Counted from the first letter of the stretch, positions 25,654-35,285 are shown. The stretch: 53,120 bases of DNA from Verrucomicrobiales bacterium (GCA_016793645.1 JAEUHD010000301.1:1-53120), one strand, 5' to 3'. Notes: generated by a model from the letters alone, not told the origin. Made by a program: numbers and translations.

Positions 25654-28373
25654 TGGTGAGAATCAGATTCGGCGGCAGCCCCCGCCGTGGCAAATTCGAT
25701 CCTGAATTCACAATAGCGCCCCTCCTCCGTGTTCACGAGGATTCTTCCTCCCCATTCCGTGACCATTCGATAGCAGAGACTCAACCCCAGTCCCGTCCCC
25801 TCCCCAACGTCCTTGGTGGTGAAAAACGGGTCAAAGATCTTGTCCCGATGCGCGGGGGCAATCCCGTTGCCGTTGTCCCAGACACTCACCCACCTTCTCC
25901 CCGCCTCCTCGACCGCCCGGATCCGCAGCGTCGGGAACTCGCCCTCCGGAAATGTCTTCGCCGTCAGGGAATCGATGGAATTCTGGATCAGGTTCAGGAA
26001 CACCTGCAGGAGCTTGTCGGGCGAGGCCGGGATGGTGAAGCCGGGAGCAACCTCCTCCTCCACCGTGATGTTGCCCCGCCACTCCGCGGCAAGGAATCGA
26101 AGGGCCGACGCAATCGATTCCGCCACCCGCACCTCCGTCACCCCGCCATCCCCGGGGTGGGAAAACTTCCTCAAATCAGACACGATCCGAACCACCCGTT
26201 CCACCCCCTCATTGATGTCCTGGATCACGCCTTCGAAAACGGAACGGCCGGACTCGGGGAGTTGCTTGCCCTGCCTGCCGAGCACCACCAGGCCGGTTTT
26301 GACGTAGTTGAGGGGATTGTTGATCTCGTGGATGACACCAGCACTAAGACGTCCGAGTGACGCCATCTTCTCCGATTGAACGAGTTGCATCTCGGTTTCC
26401 TTCAGTTCCTCGATCGTCGACTCCAGGATCTGCTTTTGTCGTGCGAGATCCCGTTGCAACCGGTGGGATTCAACCAGATTCTTCAGCCGGATATGCAGTT
26501 CCACGGTGGAGAAGGGCTTCGTCAGGAAGTCGTCAGCTCCGGCTTCCAGCCCCGCAATCTTCGTCTCCTCATCCGCACGCGCCGTCAGAAGCACCACCGG
26601 AAGACCCCGGGTTCCCACCCGGCCCCGCAACTCACGACACACCTGAAGGCCGTCCCTTTCGGGCATCATCATGTCGCACAGGATGATGTCGGGCAGGAGC
26701 TGCGTTGCCTTCTCAATCGCCTGCAACCCGTCCACCGCCTCCAGGACCTGGAAATGCGGAGCCAGTTGGGATCTCAGGAACCGCAACATATCCGGTTCAT
26801 CGTCCGCGATCAGAATCCGGGGCCGGTTCCCGGGAGCCGACGTCTCCACTTGTCGGATGGAGTCGCGCAACGACGAGAGACCCGAAAACAGCTCCGCTCG
26901 GCGGTACAGGTTGGCCAGCCACGCCTCCCCTCCGGAGGATGGCGCGGTTTCCACCAGGGGCACCTCCACCACCGGTGCGCCGGCCTTCGGCTCGATCCAC
27001 GGCAATCGGAGGGTGAACGTCGTCCCCTGTCCGACGACACTGGACACGTCGACGGTGCCTCCCTGGATCTCCACCAACTCCTTCACGAGGGCAAGGCCGA
27101 TCCCGACCCCTTGGTGCTTCCGCTGGGAGGAGGCGTCCGCCTGCCAAAACCGGTCGAAGACCCGGGGGAGAGATTCGGCCGGGATCCCTATTCCCGTATC
27201 GCTCACCTGAAGAACCGCCTCGGTGTCGGAGCGGGAGGCTCGACAGGTGATCGTGCCTCCGGCAGGGGTGAACTTGATGGCATTGATCAAGAGATTGAGA
27301 AACGCCTTCTCCAGCTTGTCCCGGTCCACGGACATCAGGCCCAGGTTCTCCATCACCTGAATGTCCAGGCGAAGGCGTCGGTCTTCCGCCAGCTTCCGCG
27401 CGGAATTGGCGATCCCGGAGACAAACTCCTGCAAGGCCACCGACTCCCGCCGCACTTCCATTCTCCCTGATTCCAGTCGAACCAGATCCAGAAGGTCATT
27501 GATCAACTTCAGCAACCGGAGGCCGTTGGCATGCATGGTCTGAAGGTGGTCGGCCACCTCCCCCTCGGTCAGATGCGCCGCGGGGCGCCGGAGCGCCTCC
27601 AGGGGCGCCAGCAACAAGGTCAGCGGCGTCCGAAGCTCGTGGCTGATGTTTGCAAAGAAGCGCCCCTTGATTTCGTCCAACTCCCGCAATTTCCGGTTGT
27701 TTTCCTCCAGCAACTGCTGGTTCCGGTTCAATTGAAACCGCAGCGTAAACTCACGGATGCGCAACTGATTGTACAAGGCATTCCCCGCGACCACGATCAC
27801 CCCGGTGAGGCCCAGGAAGTAGAAGTTGTTGATCAGGTGATCCCACTGCACCGGGGAGGCCCTCGTCACTTCCGGCAATGACGCCGCCACATAGATGAGG
27901 ATGATTCCACAGGTGATCCCCAGGGATTCCGCCACACTCCAGCGTGCCACCACGTTGACGGCGATCAGCACCAGGTTCAAACCCGCATAATAGGGAGACA
28001 GGTACCCATGATTCTTGGCGATCATCAGGCCGATGAATCCAGCAGGGAGCAGGGCGATGGGCAGCCCGAGCCAGAAAACGTGGCGCCGCCCCCATGCCGT
28101 GTAGTGCAGGGCCAGAAGGACCGCCGTGACCGCGGAACAAAGGATCCGGAGCCCGAAAAACTTCGGCGCATCCCCGGGATAGACGGCCATGTCCAACAGG
28201 AACCCGAGGGGCATCAACAGGATCACCAGGGCACATCCCAGCTTTCCGATTCGAAGTCGCTCCCGGCGATCCTCGTCCGCAAAGGCGGCGAGAAACTCCG
28301 GATCGGCGTCACGGGCGCGGTCAGCCTCAGCCGGGGCGGCGAACCTCAAGATAGATGTTAACGCCCGTATCAT
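25650..28373 (-). CDS. PhcS-like membrane hybrid histidine kinase with two kinase cores
   Basis: A 907-residue sensor with about six membrane helices between residues 43 and 201 and no large periplasmic domain, then a coiled coil. The first kinase core has H245 (ANISHELRTP) and complete N and G boxes (NLLINAIKFTP, DTGIGIP, GVGIGLALVKEL). A receiver follows (DDE near 524, D567 in LCDMMMP, K619 in LTKPF). A second complete kinase core has H682 (GVIHEINNPLNY), QNSIDSL, DNGNGIA and GTGLGLSL. Two full kinase cores around a receiver are unusual. The start at 28373 overlaps the methyltransferase gene by 47 bases, and the stop overlaps the regulator start by 4. Multi-helix sensing fits a membrane-soluble signal. 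Confidence 0.9.
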   Translation of the reverse strand: MIRALTSILRFAAPAEADRARDADPEFLAAFADEDRRERLRIGKLGCALVILLMPLGFLLDMAVYPGDAPKFFGLRILCSAVTAVLLALHYTAWGRRHVFWLGLPIALLPAGFIGLMIAKNHGYLSPYYAGLNLVLIAVNVVARWSVAESLGITCGIILIYVAASLPEVTRASPVQWDHLINNFYFLGLTGVIVVAGNALYNQLRIREFTLRFQLNRNQQLLEENNRKLRELDEIKGRFFANISHELRTPLTLLLAPLEALRRPAAHLTEGEVADHLQTMHANGLRLLKLINDLLDLVRLESGRMEVRRESVALQEFVSGIANSARKLAEDRRLRLDIQVMENLGLMSVDRDKLEKAFLNLLINAIKFTPAGGTITCRASRSDTEAVLQVSDTGIGIPAESLPRVFDRFWQADASSQRKHQGVGIGLALVKELVEIQGGTVDVSSVVGQGTTFTLRLPWIEPKAGAPVVEVPLVETAPSSGGEAWLANLYRRAELFSGLSSLRDSIRQVETSAPGNRPRILIADDEPDMLRFLRSQLAPHFQVLEAVDGLQAIEKATQLLPDIILCDMMMPERDGLQVCRELRGRVGTRGLPVVLLTARADEETKIAGLEAGADDFLTKPFSTVELHIRLKNLVESHRLQRDLARQKQILESTIEELKETEMQLVQSEKMASLGRLSAGVIHEINNPLNYVKTGLVVLGRQGKQLPESGRSVFEGVIQDINEGVERVVRIVSDLRKFSHPGDGGVTEVRVAESIASALRFLAAEWRGNITVEEEVAPGFTIPASPDKLLQVFLNLIQNSIDSLTAKTFPEGEFPTLRIRAVEEAGRRWVSVWDNGNGIAPAHRDKIFDPFFTTKDVGEGTGLGLSLCYRMVTEWGGRILVNTEEGRYCEFRIEFATAGAAAESDSHQ

Positions 28374-29760
28374 CCGATTTTGTGGCGATATTCTGCGCGG
28401 AGACCCCCGTGGGATGCAGCAACGTCATCTGTTCCGAGTCGCGGTACGTCAGATGCCAGTCGAGAATGAATTCCATCCCATAGCGGGCGGGATTGCTGGG
28501 GTCGACGTTGGTGGCCACCAGCAGCCCCGATGGCAGGACCATCTCGTGGAAGATATTCATCAATCGCTGGCAGACCCGATTGGAAAGATAATCGAAGAGA
28601 CCGGCGCAATAAATGAGGTCATATCCCGGATGGTCCGGGGTTGTCCGGGCCCCCTCCTTGAGAAGTTGATGAACCGACTTCTTGACGAAATGAATGGGCG
28701 TCCGCCGCTGGTGGCGCGCCTTCAGGTCCTCCAGGGTTCCCCGGGTGAAATCCAGCGTCTCGTCATTGAAGTCGAGCAGCGTGAAATCCACGAGGTCCGA
28801 GATCTCGTCGTGGGCCAGAAGACGCTGCACCTCCCCGGCAGGACCACAACCCAGGTTCAGGACCCGCAACGGGCGACCGGTCGGAGCTACCCTCCGGGCC
28901 TCCTCCCGGAGGACCTTGACCAGGTAATCGATCCGGTTCCGATGCGCGACCGCAGGTGCCGAGTTCAGGAAGTACAGATTGACCGTCTTGGCGAACAGCG
29001 AAGCACCTTCATGCGGATCCCGAAGAATCATGTTCACCATCTCGTAGTCACCCGCATACCCGAGCGGCTTCTGATAGGTGCGAAAGGCAAACGGGGAGCA
29101 AAGGACCAACGGATGCAGCTGGCGCTTGATGTAGTTTCGGTACATGGGCTGCACCAACGGATCGAGGACCCGGGCCACCGCCTCCAGACGCCCAAAGAGC
29201 TCGTTCATGGTCGGCATGATCGGTCCGCCCAACTCGTCCATCACCTGCCGCTCCAGCACGCTTCGATCACCACTGGGGGCGGATCGTATCCCCAATTCCA
29301 CCTGCTCCAGCCAGTTCCTGAGATCCGTCAGGAGGGTCTGCATGTCCGCCACCACCACCTTGAATTCCGGTGTGACGCTCTGCGCCTTTCGGGACTCGGC
29401 CAGGAAGGCCTCAAAATCCCCGACGAGGCGCTCCCGCTGGCCCGTCGGGGAAAACACGTCGACGTCCAGCCACGCGGCATCGTCCAGCGACACCTCGCAA
29501 ACCAGAAGAATCCCCGTGTTCACGAGGCTGCTCACCACCGCTCGCCCCGAATAGATCAACCGGTCGTTGACGAGGATCCGGAAGGGGCTCATCACCTCGG
29601 ACAATTGGAGAATGCTGAACGGGTTGTACACCTCGAAGACCACCAGATGCCGGGTCATCCGGAGTGGGGTTGCCCGCACCTCGACTCCCTGGCTGTTGCG
29701 ACAGGTGATCAGGCTGTCGCGACCTGTCAGTGAAGTCAGGATGGATTTGTTCGTGCTCAT
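28327..29760 (-). CDS. PhcB-like SAM-dependent methyltransferase with PilZ-like N-terminal domain
   Basis: A 477-residue protein. The N-terminal ~105 residues look like a PilZ/YcgR-type beta-barrel region (RHLVVFEVYNPFSILQLSE, IYSGRAVVSSLVNTG). A helical linker (130-210) leads to a class I methyltransferase with SAM motif I LNLGCGPAGE (301-310), the acidic strand FTLLDFNDETL (326-336) and DLIYCAGLFDYL. The linker motif TYQKPLGYAGDYEMVN resembles the conserved region of PhcB-type proteins annotated as 3-hydroxypalmitic acid methyl ester biosynthesis factors. The ATG at 29760 was chosen because the 73 codons upstream have no family character. It is first in the cassette with the hybrid kinase and PhcR-like regulator. 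Confidence 0.8.
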   Translation of the reverse strand: MSTNKSILTSLTGRDSLITCRNSQGVEVRATPLRMTRHLVVFEVYNPFSILQLSEVMSPFRILVNDRLIYSGRAVVSSLVNTGILLVCEVSLDDAAWLDVDVFSPTGQRERLVGDFEAFLAESRKAQSVTPEFKVVVADMQTLLTDLRNWLEQVELGIRSAPSGDRSVLERQVMDELGGPIMPTMNELFGRLEAVARVLDPLVQPMYRNYIKRQLHPLVLCSPFAFRTYQKPLGYAGDYEMVNMILRDPHEGASLFAKTVNLYFLNSAPAVAHRNRIDYLVKVLREEARRVAPTGRPLRVLNLGCGPAGEVQRLLAHDEISDLVDFTLLDFNDETLDFTRGTLEDLKARHQRRTPIHFVKKSVHQLLKEGARTTPDHPGYDLIYCAGLFDYLSNRVCQRLMNIFHEMVLPSGLLVATNVDPSNPARYGMEFILDWHLTYRDSEQMTLLHPTGVSAQNIATKSDDTGVNIYLEVRRPG

Positions 29761-30154
29761 GAGTGCTTGCCGATCCGCCTGCAGAACAAAACCCGGCGGA
29801 TTGAGGGATCGGAACGGAACCCTTCGAGGCCCATCCCGAACGGCATGGAAGCGGTCCACCTTCCCCCCATCGAAAAACGGGGGCTGGAGGGGTCGCTGAG
29901 CCTGAGGGTACGCCCGGATCAAGGAACTTGGCGAGCTTTGCCATGGAAATTGTCTAATGAATCTTCCTGATCCGGTCACCGGCGTGCGAAAGTAGGAAAG
30001 CCTCCATGGTTCGGAGTTCCGCCAGTTGCATGGACTTGTCCATTCCCTCCCGAGGGTGGTAGATTCCGGGGAGTTCTGAACAGAACCGCCTCATCCAAAA
30101 GCACCTCGTACCACGGGAGTTCGCCATGACCGTCGTCATCCCACGCAGTGTCTG
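29761..30154. other. 394-bp divergent intergenic region
   Basis: This region lies between the divergent PhcB-like and PAS-kinase starts. I see no convincing gene. A GC stem (CCCCC 29865-29869, GGGGG 29880-29884) lies about 105-120 bases upstream of the PhcB-like start and would be in its leader. The promoter and palindrome of the PAS kinase are listed separately. Confidence 0.5.
30036..30086 (+). promoter_or_regulatory. Candidate promoter with a 14-bp palindromic operator upstream of the PAS kinase
   Basis: TTGTCC (30036-30041) and TAGATT (30060-30065), 18 bases apart, fit a weak sigma-70 promoter. Immediately downstream is the perfect palindrome GTTCTGAACAGAAC (30073-30086), which would cover the start of transcription, as repressor operators often do. 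It lies about 70 bases before the kinase ATG. The palindrome is certain; promoter and operator function are inferred. Confidence 0.4.
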
Positions 30155-31831
30155 ATGCAACCCCCTTCCCTTGTGACCCCCGATTCCGCCCCGGCACCGG
30201 ATCCCGATTCGATGCCGCCCGTGGATTGGACCGAAGGGGAACGACGTCTGCTGGACCTCTTCGAACTGGCGGGCGAAATGATTCTCATCCTCGATCCGAT
30301 CGGCCGGGTGCTTTTCGCGAACGAGGCGTGGCGGTCGAGCCTGGGGTACCCGGCCTCGGAGAGCGCCGGACTGACGGTGTTTGACGTGACGCGGCGAGTG
30401 GACCACGCCGTCTGCGAATCGTGGTTGTCGCAGTCCGTCCGCGAATCGATCGGGTCCCGCATCCGGTTTTCATTCACCGCACGGGACGGCCGGGAGGTCC
30501 CGGTGGAGGGCTTTACCAACGTCCGCCGCAAGGAGGGACAGGTGGTCTTCCTCAGTGGTCTGTTTCGGGATCTCTCCCAGGAACGCCGCGCGGAGGCGGC
30601 ACAACGGGAAAGTGCGGAACTTTTCCATCTCCTGACCAACCACACCCCTCTCGGGGTCTTTCGGATGGATTCCGCAGGCCGGGTCACCTACGCCAGCAAT
30701 CGCTGGAAGCAGATCGCCGGACTTTCACACGTCGCGCAACCGCGGGGGGTATGGTGGCAAATCGTCCATGTCGCCGACCGCGATCGACTCCTGGCGGACT
30801 GGACGTCCTCCCTCCGCCACGCTTTGGAATTCTCCTCGGAGTTTCGGATTCAGGGTACCTTCCCGGCGGAACGTTGGTGCCGGATCCGGATTTCCCTGAC
30901 CTGCGGATCCGACGGTGCTGTTCAGGGAGGATTCGGAACCACCGAGGACATCACCGAGCATCGACAGGCGGCTCACGCGCTGCGGAGGGCTCATGATGAC
31001 TTGGAGGAGCGGGTCCGAACCCGGACTGCCGAACTGGAGGCAGCGAATCACGAACTCGCGGAATTCGCCTACGTGGTTTCGCACGACCTCAAAGCCCCCC
31101 TTCGCGGCGTCAGTCTCCTGTCGGAATGGCTGGCCCAGGACTACGCCGGCAGCCTGGGTCCCGAGGGGGTCGAACTGTTCGAAAAGCTCCGCACCCGGGT
31201 CCGCGACATGCATTCCCTGGTGGACGGGGTGCTGTCCTACATGCGCATCGGCCGAACCGCCGAGGATGAAGTGGAAGTCGCCCTCGGTCCGCTCCTCAAG
31301 AACGTAATTGAGACGGTGGCCCCTCCTCCGGAAATCCTGTTCGATGTACAACCTTCCCTTCCTTCGGTTCGGGGCCTACCCCAGCAACTCGGGCAGGTCT
31401 TCCAGAACCTGATCGACAACGCGGTCAAGTTCATCGGCCGGCCCGACGGCAGGGTCGCGGTGGGAGCCCGGCGTGAGGAGGGCCAGTGGGAGTTTTTTGT
31501 CGCCGACAACGGACCTGGAATCCATCCGCGGCACCACGCACGCATTTTCCAGATCTTCCAGCGCCTGGATCCGGGATCGGGGACTCCCGGAAGCGGAATT
31601 GGATTGTCCTTAGTCAAGCGGATCGTCGAGACGCGGGGGGGCCGGATCACTGTGGAATCGGTCGAAGGCTTGGGCACCACCTTCCGATTCACCTGGCCTG
31701 ATGAACCCGCACCGACCCGCCGCGAAGGCCGCTCCACCGAAGCAGCAGCTACACGGACGCCGAGGCCTTGGAACTTTGGACAGGAACAAAGGGTCGGCGA
31801 AAAGCCGCTTCAAAGTCATACCCCCCCTTGA
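30155..31831 (+). CDS. Cytoplasmic PAS-PAS histidine kinase
   Basis: A 558-residue kinase without membrane helices. PAS domain 1 spans about 32-140 (LAGEMILILDPIGRVLFANEAW) and PAS domain 2 about 155-270 (LGVFRMDSAGRVTYASNRW, then a PAC segment ending TTEDITEH). A coiled coil precedes the H-box FAYVVSHDLKAPLRG (H310), of the phytochrome-like HisKA type. The ATPase boxes QNLIDNAVKF, DNGPGIH and GSGIGLSLVKRIV are intact. A Ser/Arg/Pro-rich tail follows residue ~515. That tail runs 83 bases into the 3' end of the convergent Minf_1886 copy 2. No regulator is fused; the nearest stand-alone candidate is the REC-LuxR-REC protein, but pairing is unknown. Confidence 0.88.
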   Translation: MQPPSLVTPDSAPAPDPDSMPPVDWTEGERRLLDLFELAGEMILILDPIGRVLFANEAWRSSLGYPASESAGLTVFDVTRRVDHAVCESWLSQSVRESIGSRIRFSFTARDGREVPVEGFTNVRRKEGQVVFLSGLFRDLSQERRAEAAQRESAELFHLLTNHTPLGVFRMDSAGRVTYASNRWKQIAGLSHVAQPRGVWWQIVHVADRDRLLADWTSSLRHALEFSSEFRIQGTFPAERWCRIRISLTCGSDGAVQGGFGTTEDITEHRQAAHALRRAHDDLEERVRTRTAELEAANHELAEFAYVVSHDLKAPLRGVSLLSEWLAQDYAGSLGPEGVELFEKLRTRVRDMHSLVDGVLSYMRIGRTAEDEVEVALGPLLKNVIETVAPPPEILFDVQPSLPSVRGLPQQLGQVFQNLIDNAVKFIGRPDGRVAVGARREEGQWEFFVADNGPGIHPRHHARIFQIFQRLDPGSGTPGSGIGLSLVKRIVETRGGRITVESVEGLGTTFRFTWPDEPAPTRREGRSTEAAATRTPRPWNFGQEQRVGEKPLQSHTPP

Positions 31832-32159
31832 AGTCCTCGGGTCGATCCGTCTCCGTTTTCGAAAGAATCTGGAACTCGATCATGTTGAAGACGATTTCCC
31901 CAAAGTCGTCGCAGCGTCGAACACCCCAGTCCTCAAACACCGTGCAGGCCATGGGGCCAAATTGCTCCAGGGCGTAGGAGCGGATCCCCTCCAACAATTC
32001 GCGGCCCGTGACATGGCGCGGCCCCGGCTCGCCCTGTTTCAGAAGGCTGGCCTGGGTATGATCCAGGGCCTCGCGGACAAAGTGGTACGCGCCGCGCGCG
32101 TAGCGGACATCCCGCTCCAGCAACGGTCCCAGAGCCGTATCGAAGTCAACCTTGGCCAT
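31749..32159 (-). CDS. Minf_1886 family conserved protein (copy 2)
   Basis: A 136-residue paralogue of the protein at 19896-20303, sharing DVRYARGAYHFVREALDH, the AL-EQFGPMACTVFEDWGVRRCDDFGEIVFNM core and a GYDFEAAF motif near the end. The family is conserved in Verrucomicrobiota/Planctomycetota and has no known function. It starts 2 bases after the stop of a 48-residue membrane protein and lies downstream of leuS on the same strand. Its 3' end is antisense to the last 83 bases of the PAS kinase gene, so one or both messages may affect each other. Confidence 0.82.
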   Translation of the reverse strand: MAKVDFDTALGPLLERDVRYARGAYHFVREALDHTQASLLKQGEPGPRHVTGRELLEGIRSYALEQFGPMACTVFEDWGVRRCDDFGEIVFNMIEFQILSKTETDRPEDFKGGYDFEAAFRRPFVPVQSSKASASV

Positions 32160-32161
32160 GA

Positions 32162-32308
32162 TCAGCGGAGGGTCGTTTGAACCGCAGGACGCAGCGGCAC
32201 CCCTTCCGACGGATGGGATCGGATCCAGGCCCGCCCGGCGATACCTGAAACCACCAGAAACAGCAGGAGAAGCAAAACCTGCCGCTCACCGGGTGTAAGC
32301 GCCAACAT
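32162..32308 (-). CDS. Small membrane protein between leuS and Minf_1886
   Basis: A 48-residue frame that starts at ATG 32308 and ends at TGA 32162, two bases before the Minf_1886 ATG. It begins MLALTPGERQ, continues with one hydrophobic helix (about residues 11-27, VLLLLLFLVVSGIAG) and ends with a short basic tail. The start resembles the N-terminal anchors of verrucomicrobial ComEA-like helix-hairpin-helix proteins (LTPxER followed by a helix), but no hairpin domain follows. The tight spacing supports it as real and translationally coupled. It could also be the remnant of a longer anchored protein. Confidence 0.5.
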   Translation of the reverse strand: MLALTPGERQVLLLLLFLVVSGIAGRAWIRSHPSEGVPLRPAVQTTLR

Positions 32309-32374
32309 CACGGGCCGACCCTAGCAGATCCCCCGGGGAAAAAGGAATACCACAATTCTCCGCCCGCCGATCCA

Positions 32375-35110
32375 TCAGGCCGCCACGATGTTCACCAGCT
32401 TCCGGGGAACAACGATGATCTTCCGCACCTGTTTTCCCGCCAGGAACGGCCTGGCCTTCTCCGACGCCAGGGCAGCGCCTTCCATCTCAATGTGGGTTGC
32501 GGTCGCCGCCACGCGAATCACGTCGCGCACCTTGCCGTTCACCTGAACCGGGATTTCCAACGTGTCCTCCACGAGCAGGGCGGGATCAAACGTGGGCCAG
32601 GGGGAATAGCTCAGGGACACCCGGCCGGAGGGATGATTTTGATGCAGCTTCTCCCACAACTCCTCCGCCAGGTGAGGCGCAAACGGCGCGAGCAACTGGA
32701 GAAAGTTTCTAAGGACCTCCACCGGCTTCACCTCCCAGGCAATGGCCTCGTTGACGAAGATCATCAGCGCCGAAATGGCCGTGTTGAACCGGAGCGCCTC
32801 CAAATCCTCGGTGACCTTGCGGATGCAGAGATGGAGAGGCTTCGACTGAAACACGTCCGCGGGAACGTCCTGCACATTGGACGCGAGCCGGAGACCCGAG
32901 GCGTACCCGGCGGAATTCGCGGGGTCCCCCGCGCAGGCCTGTTCAAATTCCGTCTCACTGGCCTCGTCAATGAACAGGCGCCAAACCCTCCCGAGAAACT
33001 TGTAAACTCCGGCGACACCCTGGGTATTCCACGGCTTCACGTCCTGCAACGGCCCCATGAACATCTCATAAAGCCGGAAGGCGTCCGCACCGTACTCCGC
33101 GAGAACCTCGTCCGGATTCACAACGTTGCCTCGGGACTTGGACATCTTCTGGCCGTCCGTACCCAGAATCAGTCCCTGGTTCACCAGCTTGAAGAATGGC
33201 TCCGGGGTGGAGACGTGGCCCAGATCGAACAAAACCTTGTGCCAGAAACGGGCGTACAACAGATGGAGCACGGCATGCTCGGTTCCTCCGACGTACAAAT
33301 CCACTCCAGGCGATCCCGGGGGAAGGCCACCCGCATCCGACCGCGGTCTCATCCAGTAGGATTCCGCCCCTTCGGAAACAAATCGCCCTCCATGGTGCGC
33401 ATCCAGATAGCGCAGGTAGTACCAGCAACTCCCCGCCCACTGGGGCATGGTGTTTGTTTCCCGGAGCGCCCCGTCAGGGAGCGTCACCCAATCGGAAGCC
33501 CGTGCGAGCGGAGGCCGGCCGTCCGGCGTCGGCTTGTAGTCATCCAGCGGGGGAGGAACCAGGGGAAGTTCCCGGTCCGATACCGCCTCCGAATACAGCG
33601 AACCGTCGGCATCCCGCCTCCAGACGATGGGAAAAGGCTCACCCCAATACCGTTGGCGGCTGAACAGCCAGTCCCGGAGCTTGTAGTTGATGGTCCTGCG
33701 TCCCAATCCCTGGGACTCCAGCCAGGACACAATCCTGATCTTGGCCTCAGCCGTGGAACACCCGTTGAGGGAAACCCGCGACGACGACGAGTTGACCGCC
33801 AGGCCGTCCTCAGTATAGCCGCGCCACTCCCTTCCCTGAGGAGGTTCGACCACCTGGACGACCGGCAGTCCGAACTTCTCCGCAAACTCGTGGTCACGGG
33901 TGTCATGCGCCGGAACGGCCATGATGGCCCCGGTTCCGTAGCTCGCGAGCACGTAGTCGGCGATCCAGATGGGAATGGATTCTCCATTCACCGGATTGAT
34001 GGCCATGGCTCCGGTAAAGACGCCGGTCTTCTCCTTGGAAAGTTCCGTGCGCTCCAAATCGGACTTCCCTGCGGCATGGGCCTGGTATTCCGCGACCGCA
34101 GCACCCCGCTCCGGAGGCGTGATCGACGCCACCAGCGGATGCTCCGGCGACAGTACAAGGTAGGTCGCCCCAAACAGCGTATCCGGGCGCGTGGTGAATA
34201 CCGTGATCCGCTTTCCGGCTCCGCAAACGGCAAAGTCCACCACGGCACCCTCACTGCGGCCGATCCAGTTTCGCTGCATTTCCTTCAGCGACTCGCTCCA
34301 GTCAATTCCCTCCAGGTCCCCGAGCAGCCGTTCCGCATAGGCGGTAATGCGCAGCATCCATTGCCGCATGGATTTCCGGACCACTGGAAATCCCCCGACC
34401 TCACTGCGGCCGTCCACCACCTCCTCGTTGGCCAAAACGGTGCCGAGTTCCGGACACCAGTTCACCGGAGCCTCACTCACATAGGCAAGGCGCCGGTCGT
34501 CCCGGTAGGCCCGCTGTCGGGCCGGGGTATCGCAGTCGTCGGGAATCACCAGCGTGGAGATCGGCTCCGCCCGCCGGGTCTCCGGATTGAACCAGGCATT
34601 GTACAGCTGGAGGAAAATCCATTGCGTCCAGCGGAAGTACTCCGGGTCGGTGGTGGCAACCTCACGCGACCAGTCATAACTGAACCCGAGGCTTTTGATC
34701 TGGCGGGTGAAATTGGCGATATTGGCCTCCGTGGTCAGCCGCGGATGCTGCCCCGTCTTCACGGCATACTGTTCCGCCGGCAATCCGAAGGCATCCCATC
34801 CCATCGGATGCAGGACATTGTAGCCCTGGGCCCGCCGATATCGGGAAAGAATGTCCGTCGCGGTATACCCCTCGGGATGGCCGACATGGAGCCCCGCGCC
34901 CGAAGGATACGGGAACATGTCCAACAGATAGAACTTGGGAGGGAGTTGCGATCCGGACGGAGCCTTCCCGGACAGGCCGTGCCGAACCCCGAACGGATGA
35001 TCCGCCGGAATCGTCTCGCCGGGATTCCAGGCACGGAAGGTTCCTTCCTTCTCCCATCGCTGCTGCCATTTCGGCTCGATCAAATGAAACGGATACTGAC
35101 GCCTCGCCAT
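32375..35110 (-). CDS. leuS: Leucyl-tRNA synthetase
   Basis: Class I aminoacyl-tRNA synthetase charging tRNA-Leu. The 911-residue protein has the HIGH motif as HVGH (75-78, in [21 protein letters not shown]), the large CP1 editing domain (about 240-430, including [20 protein letters not shown] and [15 protein letters not shown]), KMSKS starting at residue 655 ([10 protein letters not shown]) and the C-terminal anticodon-binding region ([13 protein letters not shown]). An insertion of about 25 residues near the N-terminus (residues 30-55) is present. It is divergent from the sugar isomerase gene across 175 bp. A small membrane protein and Minf_1886 copy 2 follow downstream. Confidence 0.97.
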   Translation of the reverse strand: MARRQYPFHLIEPKWQQRWEKEGTFRAWNPGETIPADHPFGVRHGLSGKAPSGSQLPPKFYLLDMFPYPSGAGLHVGHPEGYTATDILSRYRRAQGYNVLHPMGWDAFGLPAEQYAVKTGQHPRLTTEANIANFTRQIKSLGFSYDWSREVATTDPEYFRWTQWIFLQLYNAWFNPETRRAEPISTLVIPDDCDTPARQRAYRDDRRLAYVSEAPVNWCPELGTVLANEEVVDGRSEVGGFPVVRKSMRQWMLRITAYAERLLGDLEGIDWSESLKEMQRNWIGRSEGAVVDFAVCGAGKRITVFTTRPDTLFGATYLVLSPEHPLVASITPPERGAAVAEYQAHAAGKSDLERTELSKEKTGVFTGAMAINPVNGESIPIWIADYVLASYGTGAIMAVPAHDTRDHEFAEKFGLPVVQVVEPPQGREWRGYTEDGLAVNSSSSRVSLNGCSTAEAKIRIVSWLESQGLGRRTINYKLRDWLFSRQRYWGEPFPIVWRRDADGSLYSEAVSDRELPLVPPPLDDYKPTPDGRPPLARASDWVTLPDGALRETNTMPQWAGSCWYYLRYLDAHHGGRFVSEGAESYWMRPRSDAGGLPPGSPGVDLYVGGTEHAVLHLLYARFWHKVLFDLGHVSTPEPFFKLVNQGLILGTDGQKMSKSRGNVVNPDEVLAEYGADAFRLYEMFMGPLQDVKPWNTQGVAGVYKFLGRVWRLFIDEASETEFEQACAGDPANSAGYASGLRLASNVQDVPADVFQSKPLHLCIRKVTEDLEALRFNTAISALMIFVNEAIAWEVKPVEVLRNFLQLLAPFAPHLAEELWEKLHQNHPSGRVSLSYSPWPTFDPALLVEDTLEIPVQVNGKVRDVIRVAATATHIEMEGAALASEKARPFLAGKQVRKIIVVPRKLVNIVAA

Positions 35111-35285
35111 AAGTGAACGGCGAGCATGCGAAACGACACGCCCCGCCGCAAGGCATCAACCTTGTGCATCGCCCCTTCGCCCCTTCGACCGGGGGGCCGA
35201 TCCGGACCAGCGGCGCCTGCCGCCAGGGGCGCAGTTCAATTTTCTATGGAAGTCTTCCCTCCAGCCTGCGTCACTTTCCCAACGC

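Noticed and set aside
30073..30086. LexA/SOS box
   Set aside because: The palindrome has the spacing GTTC-N6-GAAC, which does not match the TGTTC-N4-GAACA motif I recall for Verrucomicrobia or other known LexA boxes.
32492..35116. 874-codon open frame antisense to leuS
   Set aside because: It is exactly opposite a clear leucyl-tRNA synthetase and has no recognisable motif; long antisense frames are expected in high-GC genes.
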